Positions 39,620 to 48,580 of a stretch of 64,000 bases of DNA are shown piece after piece; the first letter of the stretch is position 1, and each line of letters starts with the position of its first letter. The notes under the pieces are model-generated. The model saw only the letters and a list, made by a program, of their open reading frames with translations. It made no database searches and was not told where the DNA came from. The position numbers and the translations under genes were made by a program. The stretch comes from Blastopirellula retiformator (GTDB lineage Bacteria > Planctomycetota > Planctomycetia > Pirellulales > Pirellulaceae), in assembly GCF_007859755.1 (NCBI RefSeq), contig NZ_SJPF01000004.1, positions 682,894 to 746,893 on the forward strand, written 5' to 3'.

Positions 39620-40027
39620 CTACTCTGGCGGCAATGGCGCCTGCACGCTCGACATCAGGTACGCGACCAAATCGCGCGTCTCCTCGTCGGTCAGTTTCTG
39701 TAGCTGACCTTCCGGCATCAGCGACACTTGACTGGTCTTCATCGCTTCAATCTCTTGCCGGTCGATCGTGATCGCCTCTTGCGCCGACTGCAGCGTCAGC
39801 GTCCGCTCGTTCATCTGGCTGACCACGCCGTTCAGCACGCGGCCATCCTCCATCGCGATCACCACGGTCCGAAAGTCGGCGCCAACAGTGGCGCTCGGAT
39901 CGATTGCGTTCTCCAGCAAATAGTCGAGGTTCTTCCGGTTCGAGCCAGACAGGTCCGGCCCCAACAATCGTCCTTGGCCATACAACACGTGACAACTGGC
40001 GCAGTCCTTGTTAAACAGCGCCCGGCC
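39620..40027 (-). pseudogene. Truncated planctomycete cytochrome-type protein (C-terminal remnant)
   Basis: The open frame read on the minus strand starts in GRALFNKDCASCHVLYGQG, a typical planctomycete heme-binding CXXCH module, continues with LLGPDLSGSNRKNLDYLLENAIDPSA and ends with DLVAYLMSSVQAPLPPE. In full proteins this module follows a long N-terminal part; here everything before GRALF is replaced by IS orfA sequence at 40028. The only initiator inside is a GTG at 39988. Hence a remnant cut by an IS insertion followed by loss. Confidence 0.82.
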
Positions 40028-40163
40028 GGCTGAGCGTCGCCTCGCTCACTTCCAACGCCTGCAACACTTCGCCGACGCTCTTGCCAGCCGCCAACATCGC
40101 GTCCGCGTCCCGCAACTTCTTGATGATCTGTTCGGCCGAATGCCGACGTCGCTTCTTACTCAT
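40011..40163 (-). pseudogene. Truncated IS3 orfA
   Basis: Begins like the intact OrfA (MSKKRRRHSAEQIIKKLRD) and stays nearly identical up to ATLSR, then runs into the heme-protein remnant and stops (PGAV*), about 50 codons. Confidence 0.85.
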
Positions 40164-40235
40164 GAAAAATCCTTCGCCAGAATTTTGGCTCTGGATCTTT
40201 CATAACGAATGGATCAGGATTTGGGGAGCACTCCA
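40028..40235 (-). mobile_element. Left-end fragment of the same IS3-family element
   Basis: About 208 bases almost identical to 34545-34752 in reverse orientation, including the terminal TGGAGTGCTCCCC. The remainder of the element is missing. Confidence 0.88.
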
Positions 40236-40280
40236 CACTCGAACCGACTGAAAAGCACTGTCGCAGACGATAGTGGCACC

Positions 40281-40434
40281 CAGCAGTCCGTTGATTTTCT
40301 CGACGGACTGCGTGATCGCAGGGATGCGATCCCAAAATAGCGACGTAGGTCGTTATTTTGCGAGCCGCGAAGAGCTATGCTCTGAGCCTGGCGAGGTTGG
40401 AAAATGCCACGATGGCATTTTTCAACAAGCAGCC
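40281..40434 (-). repeat. Dispersed four-hairpin repeat, copy F
   Basis: Full-length copy in reverse orientation, 46 bases beyond the IS fragment, in a gene-poor stretch. Confidence 0.9.
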
Positions 40435-40957
40435 AGCCGTAATTAGTCTTCCCTGAATGGCAAACCACATTCATGGCCACGCAAGGCCGTGGCCATGGCG
40501 CCCAATTTCCGCCTTCCGGCACCCCTCTTTTTGCTTGCCAAATTGCCCCGATTTTTAGTATAAATATGTCCAGGCATGCCGTGGGTTTGCGCCTGCGCGT
40601 GATTTGCACTTGTTTGCATTTCGCCGACCCCGTGGAGACGGGGAGTGATCTTGCCGCAGGGTAACTTTGCTTCTGCAGCGAGGAGAGAAGCAAACGTAAG
40701 CTAAGCAGCGTTTCCAGTCGCCTGCGATTTTGTAGGTCGGTTATTGGCTGGGCCTTCGTTGCCTGTCGTTTGCGCGACGTTTTTTGGGGCGTCGTTTGTT
40801 GGAACGTACGCGCGGTGGGAGCCGGGCAGGGTGGGCGAGGTTTTTCGCCGTTGATCGCTGCGCGGAACGGAAGGTTTGTGGCGGGAACAGGTTGCGTCGA
40901 TTTTCGCAGCGCGGCGAGCTGACGGGCAGAAAAAAGTGCGGCTCGAGTCCACTACGA
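40435..40957. other. Gene-free region with several hairpins
   Basis: No gene seen. Three inverted repeats: CATGGCCACG-CAAGGC-CGTGGCCATG (about 40472-40497), CCCCGT-GGAG-ACGGGG (about 40625-40640) and TTTGCTTCT...AGAAGCAAA (about 40667-40695). The close spacing of the last two could mean a structured RNA. I do not recognise a known family. Confidence 0.4.
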
Positions 40958-41222
40958 TTAAAAAAATGAAACGGTCCGGTCCAGTCGTGCCGTTGGTTGG
41001 CTAGGGGACGCGAATGGCGAGGCATCATGTTGCGATGCGACCCGCCCGGCGAAACCGGACGGGGCACCCTGGACTTAAAAAAACGAAACGGTCCGGTCCA
41101 GTCGTGCGGTTGATTGGTTAAGGGGACGCGAATGGTGAGGCATCATGTTGCGATGCGACCAGTCCGGGGAAACCGGACGGGGCACCCTGGACTTAAAAAA
41201 ACGAAACGGTCCGATCCAGTCG
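40958..41222. repeat. Tandem repeat, two units of 117 and 119 bp and one partial unit
   Basis: Unit 1 is 40958-41074, unit 2 is 41075-41193 and a partial third runs 41194-41222. Each unit begins TTAAAAAAACGAAACGGTCC and ends GGGGCACCCTGGAC. Units 1 and 2 differ at about one site in ten. Each contains a GCATC...GATGC inverted repeat and a CCGG-rich hairpin (GTCCGG-GGAAA-CCGGAC in unit 2). Confidence 0.88.
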
Positions 41223-41314
41223 ATTGCAACTGATCGTCTCGATGGGCCGCGTGTGGTTGCTTGCGTGCGGATTGCCTCGGGTTCGTGAAGAGAGAGGATT
41301 GGCGCCGGCGCATG

Positions 41315-41339
41315 AAAAAAGCTCGCTGGAGCGAGCTTT
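41315..41339 (-). terminator. Rho-independent terminator after tRNA-Glu
   Basis: On the minus strand the tRNA is followed by AAAGCTCGC-TCCA-GCGAGCTTTTTT, a 9-base-pair stem running into a U-run, only 4 bases after the tRNA 3' end. Confidence 0.88.
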
Positions 41340-41342
41340 AAG

Positions 41343-41415
41343 TACCCCCTAGGGGAGTCGAACCCCTGTTTTTGGACTGAGAATCCAACGTCCTGGGCCA
41401 CTAGACGAAGGGGGC
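41343..41415 (-). tRNA. tRNA-Glu (anticodon CTC)
   Basis: 73 bases folding as a cloverleaf: acceptor GCCCCCT/AGGGGGT, D arm GTCT...GGAC, anticodon stem TTGGA/TCCAA with loop TTCTCAG giving anticodon CTC (codon GAG), and T arm AGGGG-TTCGACT-CCCCT. The discriminator is A; CCA is not encoded. The acceptor begins with a G-U pair. Confidence 0.95.
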
Positions 41416-41740
41416 GTACTTATCAGGTTGTGTGGTCGTTGGGCCGAGGCCCAACTGGCGGCGAGCGAAGAGGTTAGCTCTTTGCAGAGCCTAGCTTGCC
41501 TTGGGGCGGCTGGAAGGCCGCTCCCTGGTTGGATCGTCATTTGGCCCTTTTCGGCTCTACTTTTGCCAGCAAAGGACAGGTTAACGAAGGTTTCATGATT
41601 TTAATGGCGGCGGAAAACCAGTCAACGGGGCAGGAGGGCCCTGGGGGCCAATGACGAAATCCGAATGTCGAATGAAAGACCCGTATCGCCGCGACTTTCC
41701 GTCATTAGACATTTGGCCTTAGTCATTGGACATTTCCTTC
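41416..41740. other. Region upstream of tRNA-Glu and after the DUF1501 gene
   Basis: No gene seen. It should contain the tRNA promoter. Near 41690-41730 is ATTAGACATTTGGCCTTAGTCATTGGACATTT, similar to the flanks of repeat copy G. Confidence 0.5.
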
Positions 41741-43171
41741 CTAGGCGATGATGCTGTCGACGACGTGGCCGTGGATGTCAGTCAGGCGGAAGTCGCGGCC
41801 GGCGTAGCGGTAGGTTAGTTTTTCGTGGTCAAAGCCCATCAGCTTCATGATGGTGGCGTGCAGGTCGTGGACGTGGACCTTGTCTTCGACCGCGGCGAAG
41901 CCGAACTCGTCGGTAGCGCCATGGACGTGGCCTCCTTTGACGCCGCCGCCAGCCATCCAGGCAGTGAAGCCGTAGTGGTTGTGGTCGCGGCCGTTGATCT
42001 TGCCGGCGTTGGAGCCTTCCTTCGGCATTTCGACGGTCGGCGTACGACCGAACTCGCCGCTGCACAGGACGAGCGTCTCCTCGAGCATGCCGCTTTGCTT
42101 CAGGTCTTTCAGCAGGGCGGCGATGCCTTGGTCGCACTCCTTGGCCAGGCGGCGATGGTTGACTTCGATGTCGTCATGGTTGTCCCACGGTTGACCTTTG
42201 CCGTGCCACAGCTGCACGAAGCGGACGCCGCGCTCGACCAGGCGGCGGGCGATCAGCAGTTGGCGAGCCTGGGTACCGGGGCCATACATGTCGAGAACCC
42301 GCTTCGGTTCGCGAGAAACGTCAAACGCCTCGGCGGCTTCGGTTTGCATGCGGAAGGCGAGCTCAAACGATTGGATCCGCGATTCCAGCTGCGGGTCGTC
42401 GCCGCGGGCCGCTTGATGCTGGGCGTTGAGTTGGCGAAGCAGTTCGAGCTGGCGCACCTGGGCGTTGTGATCCATCCGCTGGTTGCGGACGTTGGCGATC
42501 AGCTTTTCGAGGTCGGTGTTTTTGGTGTCGACGTAGGTTCCCTGGAAAACGCCAGGCAGGAAACCGGCCTGCCAGTTTTGCGACTCCTGGATTGGATAGC
42601 CGCCGGGGCACATTGAGATAAAGGCCGGCAGGTTCTGGTTTTCGGTACCGAGGCCATAGACGAGCCACGAACCGAGACTGGGCCGCGGCAGTCGGGCTTC
42701 ACCGCAGTTCATCAGCAGCAGCGAGGGCTCGTGATTGGGGACGTTGGCGTGCATCGAGCGGACGAAGCAGATATCGTCGACGCACTCGCCGAGATTCGAG
42801 AAGATCTCGCTCACCTCGATGCCGCTCTTGCCATACTTTTTGAACTTGTAGGGAGAGGGAAGGGCAACGCCGGTCGGGCGTTCGGTCTTCAGTTTGACGG
42901 GGATCTCTTTGCCGGCCCACTCGGCCAGTTTCGGCTTGGGATCGAACGTGTCGACATGCGACGGACCGCCGTTGAGGAAGATGTGAATCACATGCTTCGC
43001 TTTGACCGGAAAGTGGGGCTGCTTCGGCAGCAGCGGATTGGCGGGCGCGGCTTGAGCGGGAGAGCCAAACATCGAACCGAGCGCGAGCGAACCAAGCCCC
43101 ATGCCGGTCAGCGAAAGCATGCTGCGGCGGTTGAGCAGGTCACGATTGGGCGAGCTAATCCAGTTGTCCAT
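41741..43171 (-). CDS. DUF1501 domain-containing secreted protein
   Basis: 476 residues. The N-terminus carries an Arg-Arg pair before a hydrophobic segment (NRRSMLSLTGMGLGSLALG), a likely Tat signal. Family stretches: AKHVIHIFLNGGPSHVDTFD, VRSMHANVPNHEPS, LCSGEFGRTPTVE and GRDHNHYGFTAWMAGGGVKGG. It is longer than the DUF1501 protein at the window start and belongs to a different subgroup. It starts 45 bases after the DUF1549/DUF1553 gene, a two-gene operon of the type common in planctomycetes. Confidence 0.94.
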   Translation of the reverse strand: MDNWISSPNRDLLNRRSMLSLTGMGLGSLALGSMFGSPAQAAPANPLLPKQPHFPVKAKHVIHIFLNGGPSHVDTFDPKPKLAEWAGKEIPVKLKTERPTGVALPSPYKFKKYGKSGIEVSEIFSNLGECVDDICFVRSMHANVPNHEPSLLLMNCGEARLPRPSLGSWLVYGLGTENQNLPAFISMCPGGYPIQESQNWQAGFLPGVFQGTYVDTKNTDLEKLIANVRNQRMDHNAQVRQLELLRQLNAQHQAARGDDPQLESRIQSFELAFRMQTEAAEAFDVSREPKRVLDMYGPGTQARQLLIARRLVERGVRFVQLWHGKGQPWDNHDDIEVNHRRLAKECDQGIAALLKDLKQSGMLEETLVLCSGEFGRTPTVEMPKEGSNAGKINGRDHNHYGFTAWMAGGGVKGGHVHGATDEFGFAAVEDKVHVHDLHATIMKLMGFDHEKLTYRYAGRDFRLTDIHGHVVDSIIA

Positions 43172-43216
43172 AATTCTCTCGGCAAGCGCACAAAGCGCGG
43201 CTATTTCGACGGGGCG

Positions 43217-45817
43217 TTAGTCGACAAAATGAAACTCATTGGAAACCAGCAGCACCTGGCTCAGCTGCGTCCAGGCGTCGACCGGTCGTTGGGTGTTGAA
43301 GTCGGAGGCGCTGTTCCAGGCGCGGACCTGGTCTCCCCGCATCACCAGGTTGACGGTCCATTCAAAGCTGTCGTGGGCGATCGAATCGCCCGACTCGCAG
43401 ACGAAGTCGATCACGTCTCCTTGCTTGACGGCGACGCTGGCGACGTTGGTTGGGGGACTGCTGTTGTGCCCCTTCCAATTGCCGACCGGCCCGGCGGGAC
43501 CGATGATCGAGACGAAAACGCCGTCTCCTTCTTTCTTCTTGTGACGCAAGGTTCCTTCAATCGAAACCTCGCCGGCGACCGGGGCGACCCAGCGACGAAT
43601 CGCGGCCGCCTTCAAACCGCCGGGGTGTCCGCCGTTGGCCTTCAAGCTCGACCAGCCGGCAACCTTGTTGGGCAGTTCGGCGTCGGCCTGCCACGTTTTG
43701 CCATCGACCGAAACGTGCGAGTAAGGCGTGAACTTGTCGACCTTGCCGGTTTCGGCGTCGCGGCTGCCGTAGCCATACAGCCACGGCGTGGCGGGCTTCG
43801 GGTCGGCAGGAGCGTTACTGACAAACTTGGCGGCGAGGGTCAGCTCTTCTTCGCTGGGGTTGCGGCCCAGGGCTTGCTGATACAGTTGCGTGATCCGTTG
43901 GCGCGGATCGGCGATGTTGGCCGAGTCGCGGGCCAGCTTTTCGGCCTGGTTAAGCACGAACGAACTGTTGAGCATGAACAAGGCCTGCTGCGGCACGCTG
44001 GTCTCAGGACGAACCGGGCAGTGCGAGTCAGGGCCGGCGAAGTCGAACGTGCGGAACATGCCAGGCAGGTTCTGGCGATCGACGTGGCCGTAAATGGTGC
44101 GCCGCGGGGGCGATGGGTTGGCGGTGATGTCGACCGCGGGACCGCCGATCGTTTCGTCGAGCGAACCGGTCGCCACCAACAGGCTATCGCGCGAGGCCTC
44201 GAAATCGAGCCGGCGACGATTCATCCGCCAGAGGAAAATGTTGGTCGGGTCGATGGCGCGGCATTCAGCGCGATCGGCGCTCGCTTGTTGATAGGTCGCG
44301 GTCAGCACCAGGCGGCGGATCAGGCGTTTGACCGACCAGCCATCCTGCATGAACTCGACCGCCATGTCGTCGAGCAACTCGGGATGGCTCGGCAGTTCTC
44401 CCTGCACGCCAAAGTCGCTCGGCGTGGTGACCAGGCCTTCGCCAAACAGATGCCCCCAAACGCGATTCACGAAAACGCGAGCCGTCAGCGGATTGTCGGT
44501 CGAGGCGATCGCGCGAGCCAACTGCAGGCGGCCGCTGCCGTCGGTCAGCGGCATCGGCTTGTCTTCTTCCGTCAGCACCGAAAGGAACTGTCGCTTGGCG
44601 ACTTCGCCATGGTTGCCAGGCTGACCCCGCTTGAAGATGCGAACGTTGTGCGGCTTCTCGTCGTGCAAGATCGGCGGCATCCCTTCGGGCGTCTCTTCTT
44701 TGGTGCTGTTAAGCACGCCGTACATGCTGTAGTAGTCGGCTTGGCTGATCGGATCAAACTTGTGATCGTGGCAACGGGCACAAGCGACGGTCAGCCCCAA
44801 AAAACCGCGCGAGACGACATCGATGCGATCATCGAGGATGTCATGCTTGCGATTGAGGAAGCGGCGACCGAGGGTCAGGTAACCGAGCGCCTCGAGATGC
44901 TGCTCCGCTTCGGGCAAGCGGTCGGCGGCCAGTTGCTGTTGGACAAACTTGTTAAACGGCAGGTCTGCGTTCAGCGAGGCGACGACCCAGTCGCGATACT
45001 TGTAGGCGCCGGCGTAGGCGCGATCTTCCTGAAAGACGTAACCCTTGGTGTCGGCATAGCGAGCAACGTCGAGCCAATGGCGAGCCCAACGTTCGCCAAA
45101 GTGGGGCGACGCGAGCAGTTGATCGACCAGCTTCTCGGTCGCTTTCGGGTCTTGATCATTCACATAGGCGTCGATCTGCTCTTTGGTCGGCGGCAAGCCG
45201 GTCAGGTCAAAGTAGAGACGACGGACCAGCACCTGCTTGTCGGCGGCCGGGGAAGGGGAGAGCCCTTTTTCTTCCTGCTTCGCCAGGATGAAGTTGTCGA
45301 CGCCGCTGTGCGGCCAGTCGGCTTGCTTGACCTGGGGCGGATCGTGCCGCTGCGGATGCTTGAACGACCAGAAGTCGCGAGGATCTTTCTCAACATAGGT
45401 GATCGCTTCGCCGCCGCGGGGATCGGCCATGCCATCGGCGACCCATTTCTCGAAGATGGCGATTTCCTCGTCGCTCATCTTCCCTTTGGGCGGCATTTGA
45501 TATCCGAACTCGTCGTAGCGGACCGCCTCGATCAGGATGCTTTCGTCCAGGCTGCCTGGCTCGACCGCCGGACCACTATCGCCGCCAGCGAGAATGCTGG
45601 CGCGGTTGTCGAGAATCAGTCCCCCTTCGACCTTGCGCGAGTCAGCCGAGTGGCACTCGTTGCAGTGCTTGGTCAGCAGCGGAGCGACCTTGTTCTCGAA
45701 GAACTGGATCTGCTCGGGCGTGAAGTCAGCGTGGGCGGGCTTCGCTTCTTCGGAGAGCGCAGCCGTCGACGCAAACAGCGAAATGATCAGCGGCATCCAT
45801 AGCCAAGTTCGGCGCAT
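43217..45817 (-). CDS. Planctomycete cytochrome C / DUF1549 / DUF1553 protein
   Basis: 866 residues. A signal peptide (1-22) is followed by a planctomycete cytochrome C (PSCyt1) domain with C52-C55-H56 (HCNECHSADSRKVEGG), DUF1549 (WPHSGVDNFILAKQEEKGLSPS; second CXXCH in CARCHDHKFDPISQADYY) and DUF1553 (NPLTARVFVNRVWGHLFGEG). It differs from the protein at 4.1 kb: no Ig-like domains, and a beta-rich insertion (about residues 700-850) resembling a carbohydrate-binding module. Operon partner of the DUF1501 gene. Confidence 0.94.
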   Translation of the reverse strand: MRRTWLWMPLIISLFASTAALSEEAKPAHADFTPEQIQFFENKVAPLLTKHCNECHSADSRKVEGGLILDNRASILAGGDSGPAVEPGSLDESILIEAVRYDEFGYQMPPKGKMSDEEIAIFEKWVADGMADPRGGEAITYVEKDPRDFWSFKHPQRHDPPQVKQADWPHSGVDNFILAKQEEKGLSPSPAADKQVLVRRLYFDLTGLPPTKEQIDAYVNDQDPKATEKLVDQLLASPHFGERWARHWLDVARYADTKGYVFQEDRAYAGAYKYRDWVVASLNADLPFNKFVQQQLAADRLPEAEQHLEALGYLTLGRRFLNRKHDILDDRIDVVSRGFLGLTVACARCHDHKFDPISQADYYSMYGVLNSTKEETPEGMPPILHDEKPHNVRIFKRGQPGNHGEVAKRQFLSVLTEEDKPMPLTDGSGRLQLARAIASTDNPLTARVFVNRVWGHLFGEGLVTTPSDFGVQGELPSHPELLDDMAVEFMQDGWSVKRLIRRLVLTATYQQASADRAECRAIDPTNIFLWRMNRRRLDFEASRDSLLVATGSLDETIGGPAVDITANPSPPRRTIYGHVDRQNLPGMFRTFDFAGPDSHCPVRPETSVPQQALFMLNSSFVLNQAEKLARDSANIADPRQRITQLYQQALGRNPSEEELTLAAKFVSNAPADPKPATPWLYGYGSRDAETGKVDKFTPYSHVSVDGKTWQADAELPNKVAGWSSLKANGGHPGGLKAAAIRRWVAPVAGEVSIEGTLRHKKKEGDGVFVSIIGPAGPVGNWKGHNSSPPTNVASVAVKQGDVIDFVCESGDSIAHDSFEWTVNLVMRGDQVRAWNSASDFNTQRPVDAWTQLSQVLLVSNEFHFVD

Positions 45818-46014
45818 GGGCGGCGGTTCCTAGAGGCGGGAGTGTGGTAGGGAGGCGGGGAGCGGCCACGAAGGCCGGAGTGCACGTACTATCTAAGGTA
45901 CGCAATTGACGCGCTTTCAGCAACAAGATTCCGCTTGGCGCACACCTGCGCAAAGTAGCGAAATCCGCCCTTGAAGAAATCTGGAGGCCGAAAATCGGCA
46001 TTTCGCACTTAGAA

Positions 46015-47076
46015 CTAGTCGTCGAAGGTGACGACCTGCACCCAACTGGGGGTTTTGCCGGTCTTGTAGACCGCCAGCGGAATCAGGTCGCCACTGGTTT
46101 TATAGAAACGATAGGCGGCCATTTGGTCGCCTCTTTGGCCAGCCGAGTAAAGAAACTTCTGGCTGGGGCTCAAGTTGAACGATCGGGGAAAGTTTTCGGT
46201 CGGCGTTTGACCAAGCGCCGTCAGTTGACCATCGTCGCTAATCGCAAACCGGGCGATCGAGTGGTGCCCGCGATTGCTAACGAAGGCGAACTTGCCGTCG
46301 GCCGTCACTTCGATATCGGCGCAGGTGTTGCTGCCGCCGGCAGTATAGTCGGCAGGCAGCGTCGAAACCGTTTGCCGCGGCGTCAGCGTTCCTTTTGCCG
46401 GGTCAAAGTCGAACGACGTGATGCTGTCGCCATACTCGTCCGACGTGAAGCAGATCGGCAACGTCGGGTGGAATTGAATGTGCCGCGGACCGGCGCCTTC
46501 CGGCGCTTCGACCGCCGGCGGATCGCTGGCGGTCAGCTTGCCTTGGGCCGGATCCCAGCGGAACTGGAAGACCTTGTTCGGGCCGGTGTGCGGCACGAAG
46601 CCAAACTTGCCCGACGGGTCGGTTCGCAGGCAATGGGCGTTTTTCGCCGTGGGGCAAGTCTGCGCCAGGTCGCCAATATCGCCGCCTTCGACCGGGTGAA
46701 CCGTCACTTGGCCGGCGCCATAGTAGGCGTTGATCAACCATTTGCCATTAGGATCGCAGAAGACGAAGCAACTGGTCGCTTCGAGCGGGACCGATTCGAT
46801 TTGCGTCAGATCGCCGGTCTCGGCATTGGTCGCAAAGCTGAGCAAACAATCGGGGCGCGAGGCCGACACGTAGGCGAACTTTTGATCGGGGGAGAGCGCC
46901 ATCGGACCGGGCGCGGCCTCAAGCTGCAACGTTTTGACCAGCGTCAGGTCTCCCTTTTCCTCATCCATCGCAAAGATCGAGATCGTCTTATCGCCGCCGT
47001 TGGATACAAAAACGAACGACTTGGCCGAAGCCGACGTGGCGACCAACAACAGTAACAAGAGCGTCGCAATTCGCAT
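46015..47076 (-). CDS. Secreted lactonase family beta-propeller protein
   Basis: About 353 residues from the ATG at 47076, which begins a signal peptide (LLLLLLVATSASA). The body is the seven-bladed 6-phosphogluconolactonase/YbhE-like propeller: FVFVSNGGDKTISIFAMDEE, GAGPRHIQFHPTLPICFTSDEYGDSI and FAFVSNRGHHSIARFAI mark successive blades. Because it is exported it is unlikely to be the pentose-phosphate enzyme and may hydrolyse other sugar lactones. Confidence 0.88.
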   Translation of the reverse strand: MRIATLLLLLLVATSASAKSFVFVSNGGDKTISIFAMDEEKGDLTLVKTLQLEAAPGPMALSPDQKFAYVSASRPDCLLSFATNAETGDLTQIESVPLEATSCFVFCDPNGKWLINAYYGAGQVTVHPVEGGDIGDLAQTCPTAKNAHCLRTDPSGKFGFVPHTGPNKVFQFRWDPAQGKLTASDPPAVEAPEGAGPRHIQFHPTLPICFTSDEYGDSITSFDFDPAKGTLTPRQTVSTLPADYTAGGSNTCADIEVTADGKFAFVSNRGHHSIARFAISDDGQLTALGQTPTENFPRSFNLSPSQKFLYSAGQRGDQMAAYRFYKTSGDLIPLAVYKTGKTPSWVQVVTFDD

Positions 47077-47308
47077 GACGTTTACTCGCAATCCGATCAA
47101 GGGGCAGTGAGGAATATAGGCGGGCCGAGGTGAGCGTCCGTCGTCAGCGAAGACGGTCGCCTACCAGGATAACCCGACTTATGGCGCGAAGCGACACCCT
47201 TTTTCCGGCAAGAAAACGAGGTTTTAGGGTGGTTGCGACTGCTTCGCTTCCCCCGCACAATACACGTCTTTCTCAGTGTTCCTGAAACCATTTTCGCTAG
47301 GGCGATTC

Positions 47309-48322
47309 ATGAACGAGCTTCCCCAAGTGCTCCTCTCCGGCTTTGCGGACGAAGCGGCCAACGACAAACTTGCGGTCCAACAATTCAGCGCCTTCGCCGC
47401 GCTCGGGCTCGAATACTACAGCATCCGCTTCATTGACGTCGGCAACGGCATCAAGAACGTGATGCAGTTGACCAAGTCGGAAATCGCCAAGATTCGGCAC
47501 ATGGAAGGGGAATACGGCCTGAACGTCGCCTCGATCGGTTCGCCGATCGGCAAGGTGAAGCTGGTCGATACCAATGACGGCTCGAAGAACAAGTTCGTCA
47601 AGTTCGACAAATACCTGAAGAGCGACGTGCAGAAGGCGTGCGATCTGGCGCATGCCTTCGAGACGAAGCTGATCCGCGGCTTCTCGTTCTATCACCCGAT
47701 CGGATCCGATCCGTACGACCACATCCCGCAAGCGGTCGATCAGCTGGGACAAATCGCCGAAGCCTGTCATCGCAGCGACCTGACCTTCGGCCTGGAAGTC
47801 GAAGCGAACCTGATTGGCCAGAACGGCGACATCCTGGCTGAGATTCACAAGCAAGTGAATCACCCGGCGATGGTGTTGATCTTTGACGCCGGCAATCTGG
47901 TCTGCCAAGGCTATACGCCGGACGAAGTTTATCAGCAGTATGTCGCCATGAAGCCAGGCCTCGGCTGGATGCACATCAAAGATTACAAGGTGACCAAGCC
48001 GATCACCGAGAAGGGGCATATCGACGAAGACGCCCTGAAGAACTTTGTGCCGGCCCACTTGGGCGACAGCGGCCACGAACGGATCTTGCGCGACTTCGCC
48101 ACGATGATCCCGAAGCTCGAGAAGAAGCTGAAGAAACGCGGCATCCCGGGCGTCTTCCTCGATCTCGAACCGCACGTCAAAGGTGGCGGCCAGTTCGGCG
48201 GCTTCAGCGGTCCCGATGGTATGGGCGTGGCGCTTCGCGGCTTGTGCAAGACGCTCGACTTCGCCGGCGTCGATTATCACCTGCGTGATTTCGACGACAT
48301 CTGCGCTGCCCGCGGCTTCTAA
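47309..48322 (+). CDS. Sugar phosphate isomerase/epimerase family (TIM barrel) protein
   Basis: 337 residues starting MNELPQVLLSGFADEAANDK. It follows the xylose-isomerase-like TIM barrel pattern: LGLEYYSIRFIDVGNG, TFGLEVEANLIGQNGD (likely metal-binding Glu), VLIFDAGNLVCQGY (Asp) and WMHIKDYKV (His, Asp). Related proteins are epimerases or isomerases of sugars or inositols; the substrate is unknown. Divergent from the lactonase gene and 17 bases before a small zinc ribbon gene in the same direction. Confidence 0.87.
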   Translation: MNELPQVLLSGFADEAANDKLAVQQFSAFAALGLEYYSIRFIDVGNGIKNVMQLTKSEIAKIRHMEGEYGLNVASIGSPIGKVKLVDTNDGSKNKFVKFDKYLKSDVQKACDLAHAFETKLIRGFSFYHPIGSDPYDHIPQAVDQLGQIAEACHRSDLTFGLEVEANLIGQNGDILAEIHKQVNHPAMVLIFDAGNLVCQGYTPDEVYQQYVAMKPGLGWMHIKDYKVTKPITEKGHIDEDALKNFVPAHLGDSGHERILRDFATMIPKLEKKLKKRGIPGVFLDLEPHVKGGGQFGGFSGPDGMGVALRGLCKTLDFAGVDYHLRDFDDICAARGF

Positions 48323-48339
48323 GAAAGCGGACTTCAACA

Positions 48340-48573
48340 ATGTCACGCGATCGTCAAACGATCGGCGGTTGTCCCAAGTGCAAGTCAGCGACGATGACTT
48401 GCACGTACAACCACTTTCAGAACGACGAGTTGGAAATCCACAGTTGGGAGCACAAGTGCCCCGACTGCGGCCACCGCGAGACCTCTGCGCTGCGCAGCGA
48501 TGAGGAAGACGACGCCGAGGATTTTCCCCATGGGGACAAGTGCCCGTATTGTGGAAGAATCGCAAGCATGTAG
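48340..48573 (+). CDS. Small zinc-ribbon protein
   Basis: 77 residues with three CxxC pairs: CPKC (11-14), CPDC (39-42) and CPYC at the C-terminus, and acidic residues between the second and third. It probably binds one or two zinc ions. Not recognised as a named family. Likely co-transcribed with the isomerase-like gene. Confidence 0.75.
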   Translation: MSRDRQTIGGCPKCKSATMTCTYNHFQNDELEIHSWEHKCPDCGHRETSALRSDEEDDAEDFPHGDKCPYCGRIASM

Positions 48574-48580
48574 CTCGCCG

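Noticed and set aside
42731-45802. 1023-codon open frame on the plus strand opposite the DUF1501/DUF1549 operon
   Set aside because: Composition is Arg/Val/Asp/Gly-rich with no domain, and it mirrors two well-supported genes on the minus strand; it is a shadow caused by high GC.
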